From assembly GCA_958295665.1 (NCBI GenBank), contig OY282560.1:102835930-102899929 (forward strand): a stretch of 64,000 nucleotides of DNA, in the 5' to 3' direction. The notes under the pieces were generated by a model that saw only the letters and a list, made by a program, of their open reading frames with translations, made no database searches and was not told the origin of the DNA. This DNA is from Tipula vernalis. Its lineage: Eukaryota; Arthropoda; Insecta; Diptera; Tipulidae. Position 1 is the first letter of the stretch. Each line of letters starts with the position of its first letter. The position numbers and the translations under genes were made by a program. Positions 46,526 to 58,324 of the stretch are shown piece by piece.

Positions 46526-48125
46526 TGATTTAAACGCTGGGATAAACTTATAGAATTCCTTACATGTTTCATCCCATGTTGTTTTATTATTTCTATTTGC
46601 TTCAAGATTTGGTGACTTATTTATCTGCACTTTTTTGATTATTACATATTGGTCTGGAGTAAGATATACCTGGTACATAGTAATTATTGAACATCTGTTT
46701 CTTTGCCAAACTATTTTGTGTTTGTTTATTTTTTTGTGTATTTTTCCTATCAATTAGCTCTTGGTATGGAGCATTGCCTAAACAGCTCTGTTTTGTCAAG
46801 TTGAAGGGCTACAATCCGCTACTTTTCTCTCATAACCCTGCCTTTTGGCAATCTAAAACATGCGTTTATTTAATTAGTTTTAAATAAATTTTACTACAAT
46901 AATCAAATGGTGTTTATGCTAAAGATAATTTATTTATGATAATTTATAATTTAATATGCTGTTAACTTCACCCGGTGTGATGGAAAACCGACAAGGACTA
47001 ATAGTATAATAGTATTAAACTTTTATTCTATTAACGATTGAAAACCGGTATCAGTTCTACGGCGCTACTGACAAAATATACAAAAAACCACATCAACAAG
47101 TAGAAATATCCAAAATAACAAAAATTGTTTTTGTTGTAATAAATATGGAAGTTAACTATTTTTAAAAAGTGTATTTTTATATTATAAACAAACTTCAAAT
47201 ATTGATAATACATACAAAAAATGTAATTATTATGAATTAAAAGCAACTTTTGTGGCACTGACAAAAAGTCACCCTCTTATGGTCGTTTGCATTCTGGGAG
47301 AAACGGTTTGAGTTTCCCTTTGCGATTCCTAAATGAAACTTAAGTTACATTACCTTGTTCATTTTAAATTAATCCGTAATTATCTCTTAACCAATTTGAT
47401 CAATACGGGCTTCAAATCACTGTTAGTTATTAACCATTAATCGCTGGGTTTCAATGGATCTATTTCTGGTATAACTTGTTAATCTAGATTTTGGAGATTT
47501 TCTTGCTGCTTCTTGTATATTATCGTGCTTCCTGGTTGGTAAACGAACAATCGGAATTGCTCCTTTATTTAAATTTGTAATTCGACCTGAATGGGTAGAA
47601 ATACGATTTACAAATCCCAAATATTTAACGTTAATCTTTTAGCTCGCATTTCTAGTACTCAATCTAAGCTTAGTTTAGATTGAACTCCTCCCGAGTTCTC
47701 TTTTATTAAAAGAAAGTCTATGAAACTTGTCGCGAAAATCTGGAACTGGATGGAACTAATTGATGGTGTGCTTGTTGGGCTATGCTTTATGGGGCAAAAG
47801 TAATCGTGTGCTTGTTGGGTAAATGTTAAAATCTCCTGCTGCCTCATTGGTAACAATAAGGCGGGCTTTTTAAATGAAAATACGTTTATTATTTAGATTT
47901 TTTTTTTAATTTTTTATATAAAATGATTATCACACATAATCATAAATTTGTTACTTCGTATAAAGGGAATAAAATATTCTTTAAAAATATAGCACAAATA
48001 CTTAATCTAGATCATCTCAGATATTTATGTTTTAAAATCGCAAAAGATTAATAATTATTCATAACGATTAAGAACATATTACTTTAAATCATAAAAATGC
48101 TGTTTCCTACAAGTAGTAAGACTTC
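46526..48125. other. AT-rich intergenic DNA
   Basis: No coding region or repeat family could be supported. Minus-strand frames at 46478-46753 and 47423-47620 have no recognisable domain. Confidence 0.35.
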
Positions 48126-48516
48126 AGGCATTGCCCCATGCTAAACGGAAAACCGGCATTTAAAACCGTCAAACCAAATTTTTGGCTAAGTTACTTCATT
48201 TTGCAATATACAATTATTAACAAATAGTTCAAATCTATAAGTTCCACCCTTATTCTAAGACAATATTATTAAAATTGATTAATTTCATTCAAAAACCCCC
48301 AATTTTATATTTTGTCGGACGTCACGCAAAATCCGTCCGTCAAAATTTAAAATTGGGGGTTTTTGAATGAAATTAAATCAATTTTAATAAAATTTTCTTA
48401 GAATAAAATGGAACTTATAGATTCGAACTATTTGTTAATTATTTTGATTTTGAAAATCAAATAATTTTGCCAATAATTGGATTCGACGGTTTGCCTTTTG
48501 TGCATAGGGCAATGTC
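48126..48516. mobile_element. foldback element, about 391 bp, long inverted arms
   Basis: The left arm starts AGGCATTGCCCCATG and the right arm ends AGGGCAATGTCT. The arms pair imperfectly over about 180 bp and meet around a GTCGGACG...CGTCCGTC core near 48322. Matching blocks include ATTCAAAAACCCCCAATTTT and AACAAATAGTTC. No coding sequence is present. Relatives of one arm occur at 49551-49690 and in the satellite at 14730-17085. Confidence 0.85.
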
Positions 48517-49550
48517 TATAATTTTTTTAAATTATGTAAATACAGAGATATATGTATATAACTAAATAAAAATATCACGTATGGTTAATCCTTTTTCATA
48601 AATTCATTCTTTTGCTTATAAATTAATTGGTTTTTAATTATTTACTTAATTAATTATTTGTTTGTTTGATTTTATTACAAACCAAAAATTATGTGATCAT
48701 TAATAATTTTAATTCTAAAAAGGGACTATTTTCTAAATTTTCCTTGCGTTTGGCTTTAGACGCTTTTCTTTAACTAAATAAAAAATGTTGTAGCCAGACT
48801 ATCAAAAAGAGTGGGGGGGTGGCATCCGAAAATTTTTCCAAAGCACAGTCTAAATGTAAAAATAAAATTGTTTTAATATATTATTAAAGTGCGAATGGTT
48901 TAAATTTTACCTTTCAAAATCTTAATAATTTGAAATTTTTTGGCACTCAAATTTCCTTGGCGGGCCCCTATAGGTAAATTTTTTTGCCAAATCAACCGCA
49001 AAAATTAATTTTAAATAATTGCGCACGAATTTATTTATATCTACCTCCCTTTTTTAGCTACCTCTTTCATGAATATTGATTTCTCTAAAATAAAAGAACG
49101 TAGTTAATCTTACATAATTCAAATAATCTTTTGATTATAATTACTAATTGTTTAAGAGATTCTCTATCTTGTGCTAATTTTGCGTCAAAATTGTAGAACA
49201 TTTCCAATTCGCTGAAGGGCCAAAGTAAACGTTGAATTTCCCGAGTAGCAAGAATACCTAATTTTAAATTTAGTCTCTCTTAAATTAATCAATTCTCGGA
49301 AAATTGTTTTTTGACCGTTCTGGATAACCTTTATTCCATTTTTTATTTGGTCTATATTATTATTTAAATCCGCACACATCATATTCAGAAGAAGTAGAGG
49401 TTCGGATTTCATTATCCTCGTCACTAAATTGTTGATGTACATTCGGCTTATTTATCTGTGATGCTCGATTTAGTTATACATACTGATGTTCTTGGTGTAC
49501 TTTGGTTTAGATCTAGTAGGGAAATAATATAATTCAATAATTAATAATAA
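48517..49550. other. intergenic DNA, no gene recognised
   Basis: A minus-strand frame at 49185-49442 is predicted helical and Asn-rich, perhaps a retroelement tail. No motif supports it. Confidence 0.3.
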
Positions 49551-49690
49551 AGGCATTATCCCATGGAAAACGGAAAACCGGCATTTAAAACCGTCAAACC
49601 CAATTTTTGACTAAGTTGCTTCATTCTGCAATATAAAAATTATTAATAAATACTTCAAATCTATAAGTTTCAAATTTTCTACGAATAAGA
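49551..49690. repeat. single arm of the foldback family
   Basis: AGGCATTATCCCATG followed by AACGGAAAACCGGCATTTAA and TTCAAATCTATAAGTT match the left arm of 48126-48516. It abuts the 3' end of the Gypsy pol gene and supplies the last codons of that open frame. Confidence 0.8.
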
Positions 49691-51005
49691 TTTTGAACAT
49701 TTCATCATCTGATAGTCCCCAACGTTTCATATTATCCGCAGCGTATACGGAACGGAATGGTTTTCGTGTGATTTGCGTTCCTGGAACATCGGTCAATTCA
49801 TAACGATCAGCATTTAACACTTTATCGATTATATACGGGCCTCTAAATCTTTGCATTAATTTTCGTGAGCTCCCTGTAGGTGGTGGATCGTACCGTATAA
49901 GAACTAATTCGCCTTCCTTATACTTAATCGGTGTAACATGAGAGTCGTTATACGATTTGATCACTTGTTCACTTTTATTCTTGATCCGTTCAATAACAAT
50001 TTTTCGTATCTCATCTACAGGTTCACGGTCAACATTATCTTCTGGTGAATCCATTAATGCAGCAAGTAATTTATTTCCTAAAACATTACGTGGATTAAAT
50101 CCAAATAACACTCGTTGAGGTGTCTCGCCGGTTGTTCTATTAATTGAAGAGTTCATAGCCCACTGTACCGAACTTAAATGGGCATCCCAATTTCGTTCAT
50201 TTTCACCGCTACATAATGTTTTGAGAGCTTCTCCTACCAAACGGAAACATCTCTCTATCTGTCCATTTGCTCTTGGTGTTTTTGCTGCAATTAATGAATG
50301 TTTTATTGAATTCATTGCACAATATTCTTTAAATGTTTTTCCTACAAAAGCAGCTCCACGATCCGTTACCAATACCTTTGGCAAACCTAGATATTGAGAT
50401 ACATCATCCATAGTAGCTATAACGGCTTTTGTATTAGCTGCTCGCACCGGCTTCAATACAACAAATTTAGTCAATCGGCATATCATTGCAAAAATATACT
50501 CGTTCTGTTTCTTGCTCTTAACAAGCGGGCCATAAAGGTCTGCATGAACTATTTCATATGGTATTGTTGGACACGGTATATCATGTAATTGATATCTTGT
50601 CTCATCTTTCCCTCTTTTAACATACATACATGGAATACATTGCTCGATATATTTCTTCACAACATTTGTCATCTTAGGAAACCAGAAATCGTTTTGAATA
50701 TGTTGTTTAGTTCTATTTAGTGCAGGATGTCCCAATTTATCATGTGCAAATTGTAGTATATAGATTCTCGCGATGGATGGTACGGCAAATCTTAGTCCAT
50801 TGTCAGTTTTCCTATAAATTCGACCGTCTTTTAATTGATAATCTGTTTTTACTTGTCTTTCTATTTTAAGTTCTACCTTTTTCCCTTCCAACACCTCTTT
50901 AATTTCTTTCAATTTATTGTCTTTGATCTGTAATGCAGCTACCCATTCAGTGTCGTTCGTATTTATTTTACATACATTACGGCTAAGACTATCAATATGA
51001 CTCAT
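49611..51005 (-). pseudogene. Gypsy integrase, full domain set
   Basis: The 464-aa frame contains the HHCC zinc domain (HDKLGHPALNRTKQHI, then CIPC). The catalytic core has Asp in HADLYGPL, Asp in VTDRGAAFVGKTF and Glu in RANGQIERCFRL. The C-terminal module includes FRGPYIIDKVLNADRYEL. No key residue is missing. The last roughly 20 residues are encoded by the adjoining foldback arm and are unlike any integrase tail. Confidence 0.9.
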
Positions 51006-51059
51006 ATCACTTCCTCGTCTATATTTAATATCGAAATCAAATTGTTGGATTGATAACCA

Positions 51060-51368
51060 CTATCTGGCAATTTTCGAATTTAACTCTGTTTGCATTTTAG
51101 TGTTTGCTAGTGATTTACAATCAGTATACAAAATGAAATGACGGTTCAATAAATAGTATTTAAAACGTTTGAGTGTTTCCACTACAGCAAGAGTTTCTAA
51201 TTCGAAACTATGTCTTTTTGTTTCTGTAGATGTAGTGGTGCGACTAAAGTATGCTACGGCATGCGGCAACCGATTTTCATCTAATTGAATCAAGCAACCG
51301 GATAGACCGATAGATGAGGCATCACAAAATACTTCATGTGTAGCGTTAGGATCAAATAATGCTAACAC
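51060..51368 (-). pseudogene. Gypsy RNase H
   Basis: HEVFCDASSIGLSGCLIQL (Asp), HSFELETLAVVETLKRF (Glu) and FILYTDCKSLANTK (Asp) are all present. A TAG at 51058-51060 follows KIAR, where the family normally continues with Trp. In-frame tether sequence leads on to integrase beyond the stop. Confidence 0.85.
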
Positions 51369-51440
51369 AGGTTCCGTTGTCAGTGCTGTTTTTAAATTTT
51401 GGAATGCGATTTCTTGATCAGGTCCTCATTGAAATGTAAA

Positions 51441-52190
51441 TTATTTTTTTGTTAATTTTGACAGCGGTTGTGCCATTATCGAAAATTTTGGTATAAATCG
51501 CCTGAAATAGCTGCATAATCCTAGAAATTGGCGGATATTACGAATGCTAGTGGGAGTCGGGAACTTTGCAACAACAGCTACTTTAGTTTCTCCTGGTTTT
51601 GCCCCATTAATATCGATCTCATGACCCAAATAAGTAACTCTTGATGAAAGAAAATGACATTTTTCGATGTTCAGTGTAAGTCGTGCATCTTTTAACGCTA
51701 TAAGAACTTGTTCAAATATTTTTAATGTTTCATCTACAGATGTTCCAGCAATCAGTATGTCGTCTAAGTACCAAATGAGACCATCTTGTTTGATAGGTCG
51801 AAGCACTTTATCTATTATACGCATGAATATAAAACTGATATTTGCCAGACCAAAAGGACAACGACGATATTGAAAATGTCCAACCGGACAGATGAATGCC
51901 GTATAATGTTTGGATTGTTCGTTTATTTTTATTTGATGATAACTTGACTTCATATCTAGTGAGATGAATACGGATTTTCCACATAGACGATGCAATTCTT
52001 CTTCAATCAATGGTGTAGGAAATTGTTCGCGATGAATAATTGTATTCAGCATCCGGTAGTCAATACAAAAACGAAATCCACCTGATTTCTTTGATACCAT
52101 CACGACTGGGCTAGCATATTCGGATGTCGATGGTTCTATTATGTTTGCGTCGAGCAATTCTTTTATGGCACGTTCCATTTCCGGGAGCAT
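51441..52190 (-). pseudogene. Gypsy reverse transcriptase
   Basis: The 249-aa frame covers the RT: ELLDANIIEPSTSEYASPVV, GGFRFCIDYRMLN, VFISLDMKSSYHQI (first catalytic Asp), CPFGLANISF, and the YLDDILIAG active-site box. It continues into TYLGHEIDINGAKPGETKV and the connection region (IRQFLGLCSYFRRFIP). All catalytic residues are present. It ends at a stop about 70 bp before the RNase H frame. Confidence 0.9.
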
Positions 52191-52235
52191 ACCATACGGT
52201 ACACGATACGGTACTCATCGAATAATTTTATCTTC

Positions 52236-52710
52236 TTAAATTCTAATTGACATTTCTTCTATTGAGGTGCATCCGATATTTGATAGATTATCGGAGAAAC
52301 ATTCAATGTATTTTTCAATCATACTTCTAAGACGTTGTATATCATGATCCGTATTGCCTTGCTCCACTCTTATATCCCTTAGTACAAAAGGATTTATTTT
52401 TGCTACCTTTTCATCTTTTGATCGATTTATGATCCTCAACTGATCTCTCCCGTATATTACATCAACACCTGGATCATTAAAATAATTCAAACCGATTAAC
52501 AATTCTTCTTCTTGTATATAATCGGGAACAATTAGGATTTCACATTTATTTTTAAAATCATCAATAATAATTTCTTTGGTAGTATTTCCTATAGCGTAAC
52601 CAACTCCACCTGCATATCCTTTAACCCTTATTTTGTTATCTTTCCATTTCCAATTTAATTCTCTCGCTTTAGATTTATCGAGCGAGACGATATCACATAC
52701 AAAAACAAAT
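52236..52710 (-). pseudogene. Gypsy protease C-terminal part and spacer
   Basis: The frame has WKWKDNKIRVKGYAGGVGYA and IVPDYIQEEELLIGLNYFND. The latter is the late protease motif (I/L-L-I-G-x-N/D). The region leading to the reverse transcriptase follows. About 50 bp of out-of-frame sequence separates it from the RT frame. Confidence 0.7.
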
Positions 52711-53235
52711 AACACTTAATCAATGTTCCATGAATTTATTTACTTTTACAATTCAAGAAATGTTTTTTTGTTTTTACAATTTTGTTAACACGAATAATAA
52801 CAACATTGATCAACACTATCTAAATTTATTATTTTATTTTCCACGTGAATGTACGCGCACGAAACTTGTTAACTTTTATTATTTAGTTGCGTTGTTCCAA
52901 AAAAATTGAAGAAGATATGCGTCTATATAGCGAAAGCAAAAAAACGAGAGTGTGTATTTTTCTGCGCGCGAGATTTTTGACAGTCGTTTTACATCCAGTG
53001 ATGCCAACATAATCTTTTGTAAGTGCGTTCATGTAAATGAATGTAGGTGTGTTCATGAAATCGAATTGAATATGAATGCGCGTGTTATGTTGGTGGTATG
53101 TGAATGTTTGCTTGAATAAATGAACGGGTGTTTTGAATGAATGTTTTTAATTTATTCTGTTTTATTAAATTGTGTGGTGTGCGCGCCAATATACATGATT
53201 GTTATATTGTGGCGATGAACGAGTGAGTCGCTACA
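52711..53235 (-). repeat. solo LTR inserted in the Gypsy protease region
   Basis: On the minus strand it begins TGTAGCGACTCACTC at 53235. The other end is near 52711 (AAGTGTTA), as in the 528-bp LTR at 42481-43008. Shared blocks include GCGCGAGATTTTTGACAGTC. No clear 4-bp duplication was found, so the inner boundary may be off by several bases. Confidence 0.7.
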
Positions 53236-53735
53236 GGTTCATTCATTATTGTCGAATCACTCCCCATATCTATGAATGCTGTTAAAGTGATAACTTCAAT
53301 TTCTACTTTTTTAATTAATGATGCCGTTAGTAAGCGTACGTTTCGTTCCCCCGAATAATTTTGTTTCCTGGGACAATTATTTTTAAGATGGTTCACGTCA
53401 CCACAGGTAAAACACTTTCTTTGTATTTTCTTCGGACAATTATTTTTGAGATGATTTATGTCGCCACAGATAAAACATTTTATTTGTGTTTTCTTCGGAC
53501 ACTTCACCATTAAATGATTACTGCTTCCGCACATAAAACAATTTTTACTAATATCACTGTAGTTACGTTTCCTACTCCGACGTTCATGTTGATCTTCATC
53601 CTTTGAATGATTTATTTCAATCATGAGCTGCAATAAAGCCGGTAATGTCGTCGGTTTTGCTGCAATAATCACACTCCTGGCAGTATACGATGTTATACCT
53701 TGAATGATATATTCTTGAATGGCTTTATCATCCAA
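53236..53735 (-). pseudogene. Gypsy nucleocapsid (three CCHC knuckles) and protease start
   Basis: The end of the gag helical region is followed by three zinc knuckles: CFMCGSSNHLMVKC, CFICGDINHLKNNC and CFTCGDVNHLKNNC. The last two look like a tandem duplication. The protease begins with LTAFIDMGSDSTIMNE, where the usual active site DTG/DSG reads DMG. The open frame then runs about ten codons into the inserted LTR. Confidence 0.82.
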
Positions 53736-54180
53736 GTCTTCGACGAGCCAACCGAACGGTTCGATGGAAATAAGTTTCTATCGATTCGTTTTCCATCTTT
53801 TTATTTCGATCTAGATTTCTTAATATTTGTATCCGTTGGTTATGGTTAGGGAAATTCTCTTCAATTTGATGTTTAAAATCTACCCATGTTAAGATTTGTG
53901 TCTGTGCCCCCTCGTACCAAACTTTTTCCGGCCCACCCAGTCGCAGAGTTGCGTTGATCATTTGGCGAAGCTGACTCCATTGATAAACTTCTCCGAGATT
54001 CTCGATTCGTTTGATCCATACTGCTGTGGACAACGAATTGTTGTTGTCTGGGTCAAATAGTGGCACGATTTTTTCTATTTCGTTTGCTGACAAATGGATC
54101 CCTACATTTTCTTGCAGAGAAGGATTGTTGGATGGTGTCGACTCGTTTTTACTGGAACCACTTCTTTGCCTACCTGGCAT
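53728..54180 (-). pseudogene. Gypsy gag (capsid) protein
   Basis: The open frame from the ATG at 54180 has a polar N-terminus. It then has the retrotransposon gag domain: VPLFDPDNNNSLSTAVWIKR, GGPEKVWYEGA, and the conserved helix WVDFKHQIEENFP. The frame is lost near 53730 (ARRRLG), where the next segment continues in another frame. The capsid part itself is uninterrupted. Confidence 0.78.
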
Positions 54181-54602
54181 TATTGTCTGTTTACACTACT
54201 ATTGCACTTTATAATATAGCACTATATATCGCGCACAAAATCAAGATATAAAATTAAATTAAGACGTAATAAAAAAAATTAAGGAAAAATTGTAGCGATC
54301 TTTTACGATTAAATGAACGCCATTAAGAACACAATACGAATAAAAACAAAAATACAAAATGAGACAAAGGAAAGATACTCAGATTGGGGATATAAGTAGT
54401 ACATACAGTCATCGTACTGTTGTTTCTTTCTATCGCTTCTATTGTTTTTATGAATTCAAATTCTATATATTTTTCCCTTATTTTCACCATAATGATGTCT
54501 CCTTCGCTTGTATGCAAACAACTTTTCATATAAATCGACTATAGTAACAATCATATGGGATTCATATTGGATCAGGGACCACCACTAAAACATTATACAT
54601 GT
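54181..54602. other. 5' region of the Gypsy copy, no LTR identified
   Basis: AT-rich DNA with no coding sequence recognised. It ends at the hAT target site. Confidence 0.35.
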
Positions 54603-54610
54603 GTTTGTAT
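54603..54610. repeat. hAT target-site duplication, left copy
   Basis: GTTTGTAT is repeated exactly at 57685-57692. Confidence 0.92.
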
Positions 54611-57600
54611 CAGTGTTGGCATACCGGAAAAAAAATTGTAACGTTATTAATTTCGTTACACTTGGACATTAAATTTCGTTACGGTTACGGTTACTAGTAC
54701 ATAACTTAAAAAGCAAAAAATTTCGTTCCGTTATAACGTTATTTATTGGTACATAGAATATTTTTTTTTTTAATTTTAATTTTTAAATTGAATTTGAAGT
54801 TTATATAGAAAATTACTTAGATCGTAGGATCGTACGATATAGAGTGATTGATAGTGTGTTCGTTTTATCCACCGCGGGACTAGCGTAACTACATCCTTCG
54901 AAGGAACCACATCCTTCGAGAATTTTAAGTTTTCAAGAATTTACAATTTTTCTATGTAGAAGTGGTGTGAGAACTAGAAACTAATACCAGATTATAGATC
55001 CTGTGAGTTTTTCGAAAGATCTAAACCAAAAAATTCATTATCAAATGGATTACGTTCTCTAAAATAAAAATATGTCTTTTAATTCAGTCTCAGTTCCTTT
55101 ATTTTATTATAATTCATACTCACAAATTTTAATGTGAGGTTAGCTTAAAAAAATAAAAATAAATAAAATATCACAAAATAAAATAATTTAAAAGGAATTG
55201 AATATAATAATGAACTATAATATTGCATATAATAATTAATTGTTATTAATTTTATTAATCATTTTTATGTTTATCTGAATAATGCTGTGCTATTATTAGT
55301 AAAGTATCTTCGAGTACCTTTTCATCAATTTGGTTTCGTTTATCAGATAATATCCACTTTAAAATGGAAAATAGTCGTTCAACAGAGACTTGTGTGCCCG
55401 GAACAACAAGAACCTCTTTAGCAATCTTCGACAGAATATCGTTTGCGTCGCGTTGACTCCAATACTCTAGAATGTTAATATTTGAATTGCTAGGAAGCAT
55501 CTCTACTTTTTCAAAGTTATTTAGCAGCGAAGCAATTTGATTTGTTTGACTAATGGAGAGCGTATTTGAATTAACGGGATATTTAGATTTCTGTTTCAAA
55601 AAAGAAATTAAAATATCTTCAGAAGCCGCTCCTTCACTAGATGAATTTACATGTTCGTCTTCGTTTCGTTCTCCAGTAGCAAGGGAAGACACCTGTGCAT
55701 TTGTTGAAGTGATACAATCCATATGGTTGTGTAACTTGGCTAAATGTTTCTTGGCCACATTTTTTTCAGATGACGAAAGAAGAGCTTGATATCTGGGATC
55801 CAGAAAAACGGCCCCCATGATAGGACCACAGGTTGAAAATGAATTTTCCGAGCGTTTTATCAAGCTACTGTAAAGGCTAGATGAAAGTGGTGTTTTATTG
55901 TGCTTTAAGTGCAAAATACACCTATAAATAGTTGCATAGGCTTCACTCAAGACTAACTGTTCTGTTTGTAGACGAATGGTAGCATCATACGGATATTTGA
56001 GAATTGATTGCATGAGATCTAGTTGTATCCACTCGTTTTCTGTTAAATATAGATCAGGAATAGCGCCACACATCTCAATACAAAATGATTTAATTTCCAT
56101 TAATCGCTGGATCATTGTATACGTCGAACCCCATCTAGTAACTACATTTCTTATTGGTTTCTTTAAACCCCGAGCTTTTAATATCGACAAAATGCTTGGT
56201 GTTCTTAGCTTAATCACAACGCATCGAGCCTTGTCGATTATTTCCTTATGAACATTGATTTTAAGAACATCGTTCACCGCAAGTTGTAACGTATGAGCCA
56301 TACACTTGACAGAGCTAAGTATTGGAATTTTAAGTTTCATCTCTGATTCTATTTCATCTACATCAAAAAGGTCAGCTTCATAATCACTGTCACATTCATC
56401 TTGGTAAATCGTTTCAGTTTCGCCGTCATTATCGTAATTCGCGCTTGTTGTTTGCGCTATGCCTATTAACTCTGATGCTTTTATGATATTCCGAGCGTTA
56501 TCAGATGTAAAAGTATAGGTATAGTATAGGTCGCATTTAATTCCATATTTGTCACATATAGCCAAAATCTCATTGGACAAATTTTCACCAGAATGTTTTA
56601 CATGTAATTCTTTTACAGCTAATGTCCGAATTACAATTTTATTATTTAATTCAAATTGTATATTTACACCCATTAATGATCTATCAAGTCGCGTTGCACA
56701 ATCAACTTTCAATGAGATCAATTTTTTATTTTTAACTTCTTTGGTAATAGATAGTCTATAATTCTCCGCTTTTGCACTAATATGTTCACGAATATTACGG
56801 CGGTTAACGGTTAAATTTAATGCCTTGTTGATCGGGTTAAATATTTTGCACAATGCACTCGACTCTACTGCACGAAGCGGAAAGCCATTTATGGTAACCA
56901 TCTCTACGTATATATCTATCATTTCCTGTTTAGTCATACTCAACGAAATATTTTTTTTAGCATTCACAAATTCAGTTATGTCTTTTTGTTTTTGTAAATA
57001 TTTTGGACTACATTGGGAGGCTTGTACTTCTAATTTAGATTTTTTTTGTTGACTAATTTCATTCATAACGATCGTGTGATGCCTTTTCAAATGCTTACGT
57101 AGATTCCCTGTATGCGTTCCGGGAATTGTAGTATCATCAAGGCATAATTTACATTTACTAGTGTTATTTTTAATTTCAAATTGCTTTCGAATTTCAACAC
57201 CTTCTTCTTCCAAATGTCTACCCATCCTTCTAAAACAAATATATTTTAAAATAAAAATTAATTATTTTTGTTTTTGTTATAGATATTTTATTTTAGCTTA
57301 CGAGTATAGTTACCATAACAATTTATCGCGATACAGAAGTTTGTGGTTATGTTTTATATTATGTGATGTCAAATTTTTGTTCTAAACTAAAATCTGTTTT
57401 ATAAATAAAGTCATAAACAGATAAACGAGAATTTAGACCAAACGATTCAAACGCAACGGCGATACAAAACGTTCAGTGAAGACTAAAATTAACTCAATGT
57501 TTGTTTTTTAAATTCTGAAAATGCGCAATTGTAACCAAATAACGGAAAATAAAAATAGCGTTACGTTACAAATAACGTTATTTTCAATTTTATTATTTTT

Positions 57601-57684
57601 TGTACCGGTACAAATAACGTTACTGGAAATAATTCCGGTTTTTCCGTTATTCTGTTCCGTTACAGTAACGTTATGCCAACACTG
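54611..57684 (-). mobile_element. hAT transposon, apparently intact, 3074 bp
   Basis: The terminal inverted repeats are CAGTGTTGGCATA at 54611-54623 and its exact complement at 57672-57684. An exact 8-bp duplication flanks the copy. Subterminal regions on both sides are rich in short GTAACG/CGTTAC and TTCCGTTA motifs, likely transposase-binding sites. One uninterrupted transposase gene fills the interior. Size, ends and open frame all fit an autonomous hAT element. Confidence 0.95.
55255..57225 (-). CDS. hAT transposase, 656 aa, intact
   Basis: The enzyme would cut and paste the surrounding element. Residues 25-50 form a BED zinc finger (C25, C28, H45, H49/H50) for DNA binding. The RNase H-like core has Asp175 (SLKVDCATR) and Asp242 (FTSDNARNI). 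Glu616 (VSVERLFSIL) lies in the C-terminal dimerisation region, where conserved WILSDKRN follows. A large helical insertion separates the second and third catalytic residues, as usual for hAT, with VVTRWGSTY and AVFLDPRYQ inside it. The ATG at 57225 directly precedes the BED finger, which supports this start. No stop, frameshift or intron is evident. Family membership is secure; activity is inferred. Confidence 0.95.
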   Translation of the reverse strand: MGRHLEEEGVEIRKQFEIKNNTSKCKLCLDDTTIPGTHTGNLRKHLKRHHTIVMNEISQQKKSKLEVQASQCSPKYLQKQKDITEFVNAKKNISLSMTKQEMIDIYVEMVTINGFPLRAVESSALCKIFNPINKALNLTVNRRNIREHISAKAENYRLSITKEVKNKKLISLKVDCATRLDRSLMGVNIQFELNNKIVIRTLAVKELHVKHSGENLSNEILAICDKYGIKCDLYYTYTFTSDNARNIIKASELIGIAQTTSANYDNDGETETIYQDECDSDYEADLFDVDEIESEMKLKIPILSSVKCMAHTLQLAVNDVLKINVHKEIIDKARCVVIKLRTPSILSILKARGLKKPIRNVVTRWGSTYTMIQRLMEIKSFCIEMCGAIPDLYLTENEWIQLDLMQSILKYPYDATIRLQTEQLVLSEAYATIYRCILHLKHNKTPLSSSLYSSLIKRSENSFSTCGPIMGAVFLDPRYQALLSSSEKNVAKKHLAKLHNHMDCITSTNAQVSSLATGERNEDEHVNSSSEGAASEDILISFLKQKSKYPVNSNTLSISQTNQIASLLNNFEKVEMLPSNSNINILEYWSQRDANDILSKIAKEVLVVPGTQVSVERLFSILKWILSDKRNQIDEKVLEDTLLIIAQHYSDKHKND

Positions 57685-57692
57685 GTTTGTAT
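57685..57692. repeat. hAT target-site duplication, right copy
   Basis: GTTTGTAT, identical to 54603-54610. Confidence 0.92.
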
Positions 57693-58320
57693 ACATGTAT
57701 TTAGCTTATCTTATTTTTTTATTTTTTATATATAATATTCCACATACCTGTTTGGCATTTGTTTTGCTCGTCCATAATACACATAAATATACTTACGTTT
57801 AGCAACTGTACTATACCTGTTAGTTGTCGCTCTTTGTCTTCTCACTCTTTTACTTTATATTTACATTATTGACGTATTTTTTATTGCGCATTTGATTTTA
57901 ATAAACAAAAAAATTACTTTAATGGGTTGTTTTATCCCACTTCTGAATTTGTGGTAAATAAAGGAGAGACACTATGTTTTATTTAATTACAATCATTACT
58001 TCTTGCCGATAATTATATGATCCAATTGTATGCCCTTTTTTCACGAAAACACTGAGCTATACGTCCGATCAAAGTCTAACTATCGTCTGACTGTAATTTC
58101 TATCTACGTTACTAAAATATTCTACCTATTCCTACCTATCTCTTTCTAACTACACTATTAACACTATTAACCCTGATTATTTCCTTTTGTTAATGTGTTT
58201 CGCTAAGTGAACGAGATTTCTCTCGTCATCTTGTACAACTGGACCATTCGACATGATATTTGCGCGATGCCAGTACCAGCAGGGACTTTGCTCACAGGCT
58301 ACGTGGGTAATATTCATTTC
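57693..58320. other. AT-rich DNA between hAT and BEL gag
   Basis: Nothing recognised. Confidence 0.35.
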
Positions 58321-58324
58321 GTGA

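Larger units (their letters stand above)
49611..54180 (-). mobile_element. Ty3/Gypsy retrotransposon, gag-pol nearly complete
   Basis: Domains occur in the standard minus-strand order: gag, three zinc knuckles, protease, reverse transcriptase, RNase H and integrase. A solo LTR is inserted within the protease region (52711-53235). A frameshift separates gag from the knuckles and single stops break the rest. No pair of own LTRs was identified. The 3' end is replaced by a foldback arm and the region above 54180 is unassigned. Confidence 0.85.

Noticed and set aside
55553..57052. Several plus-strand frames under the hAT transposase
   Set aside because: They are antisense shadows of the long intact hAT frame.
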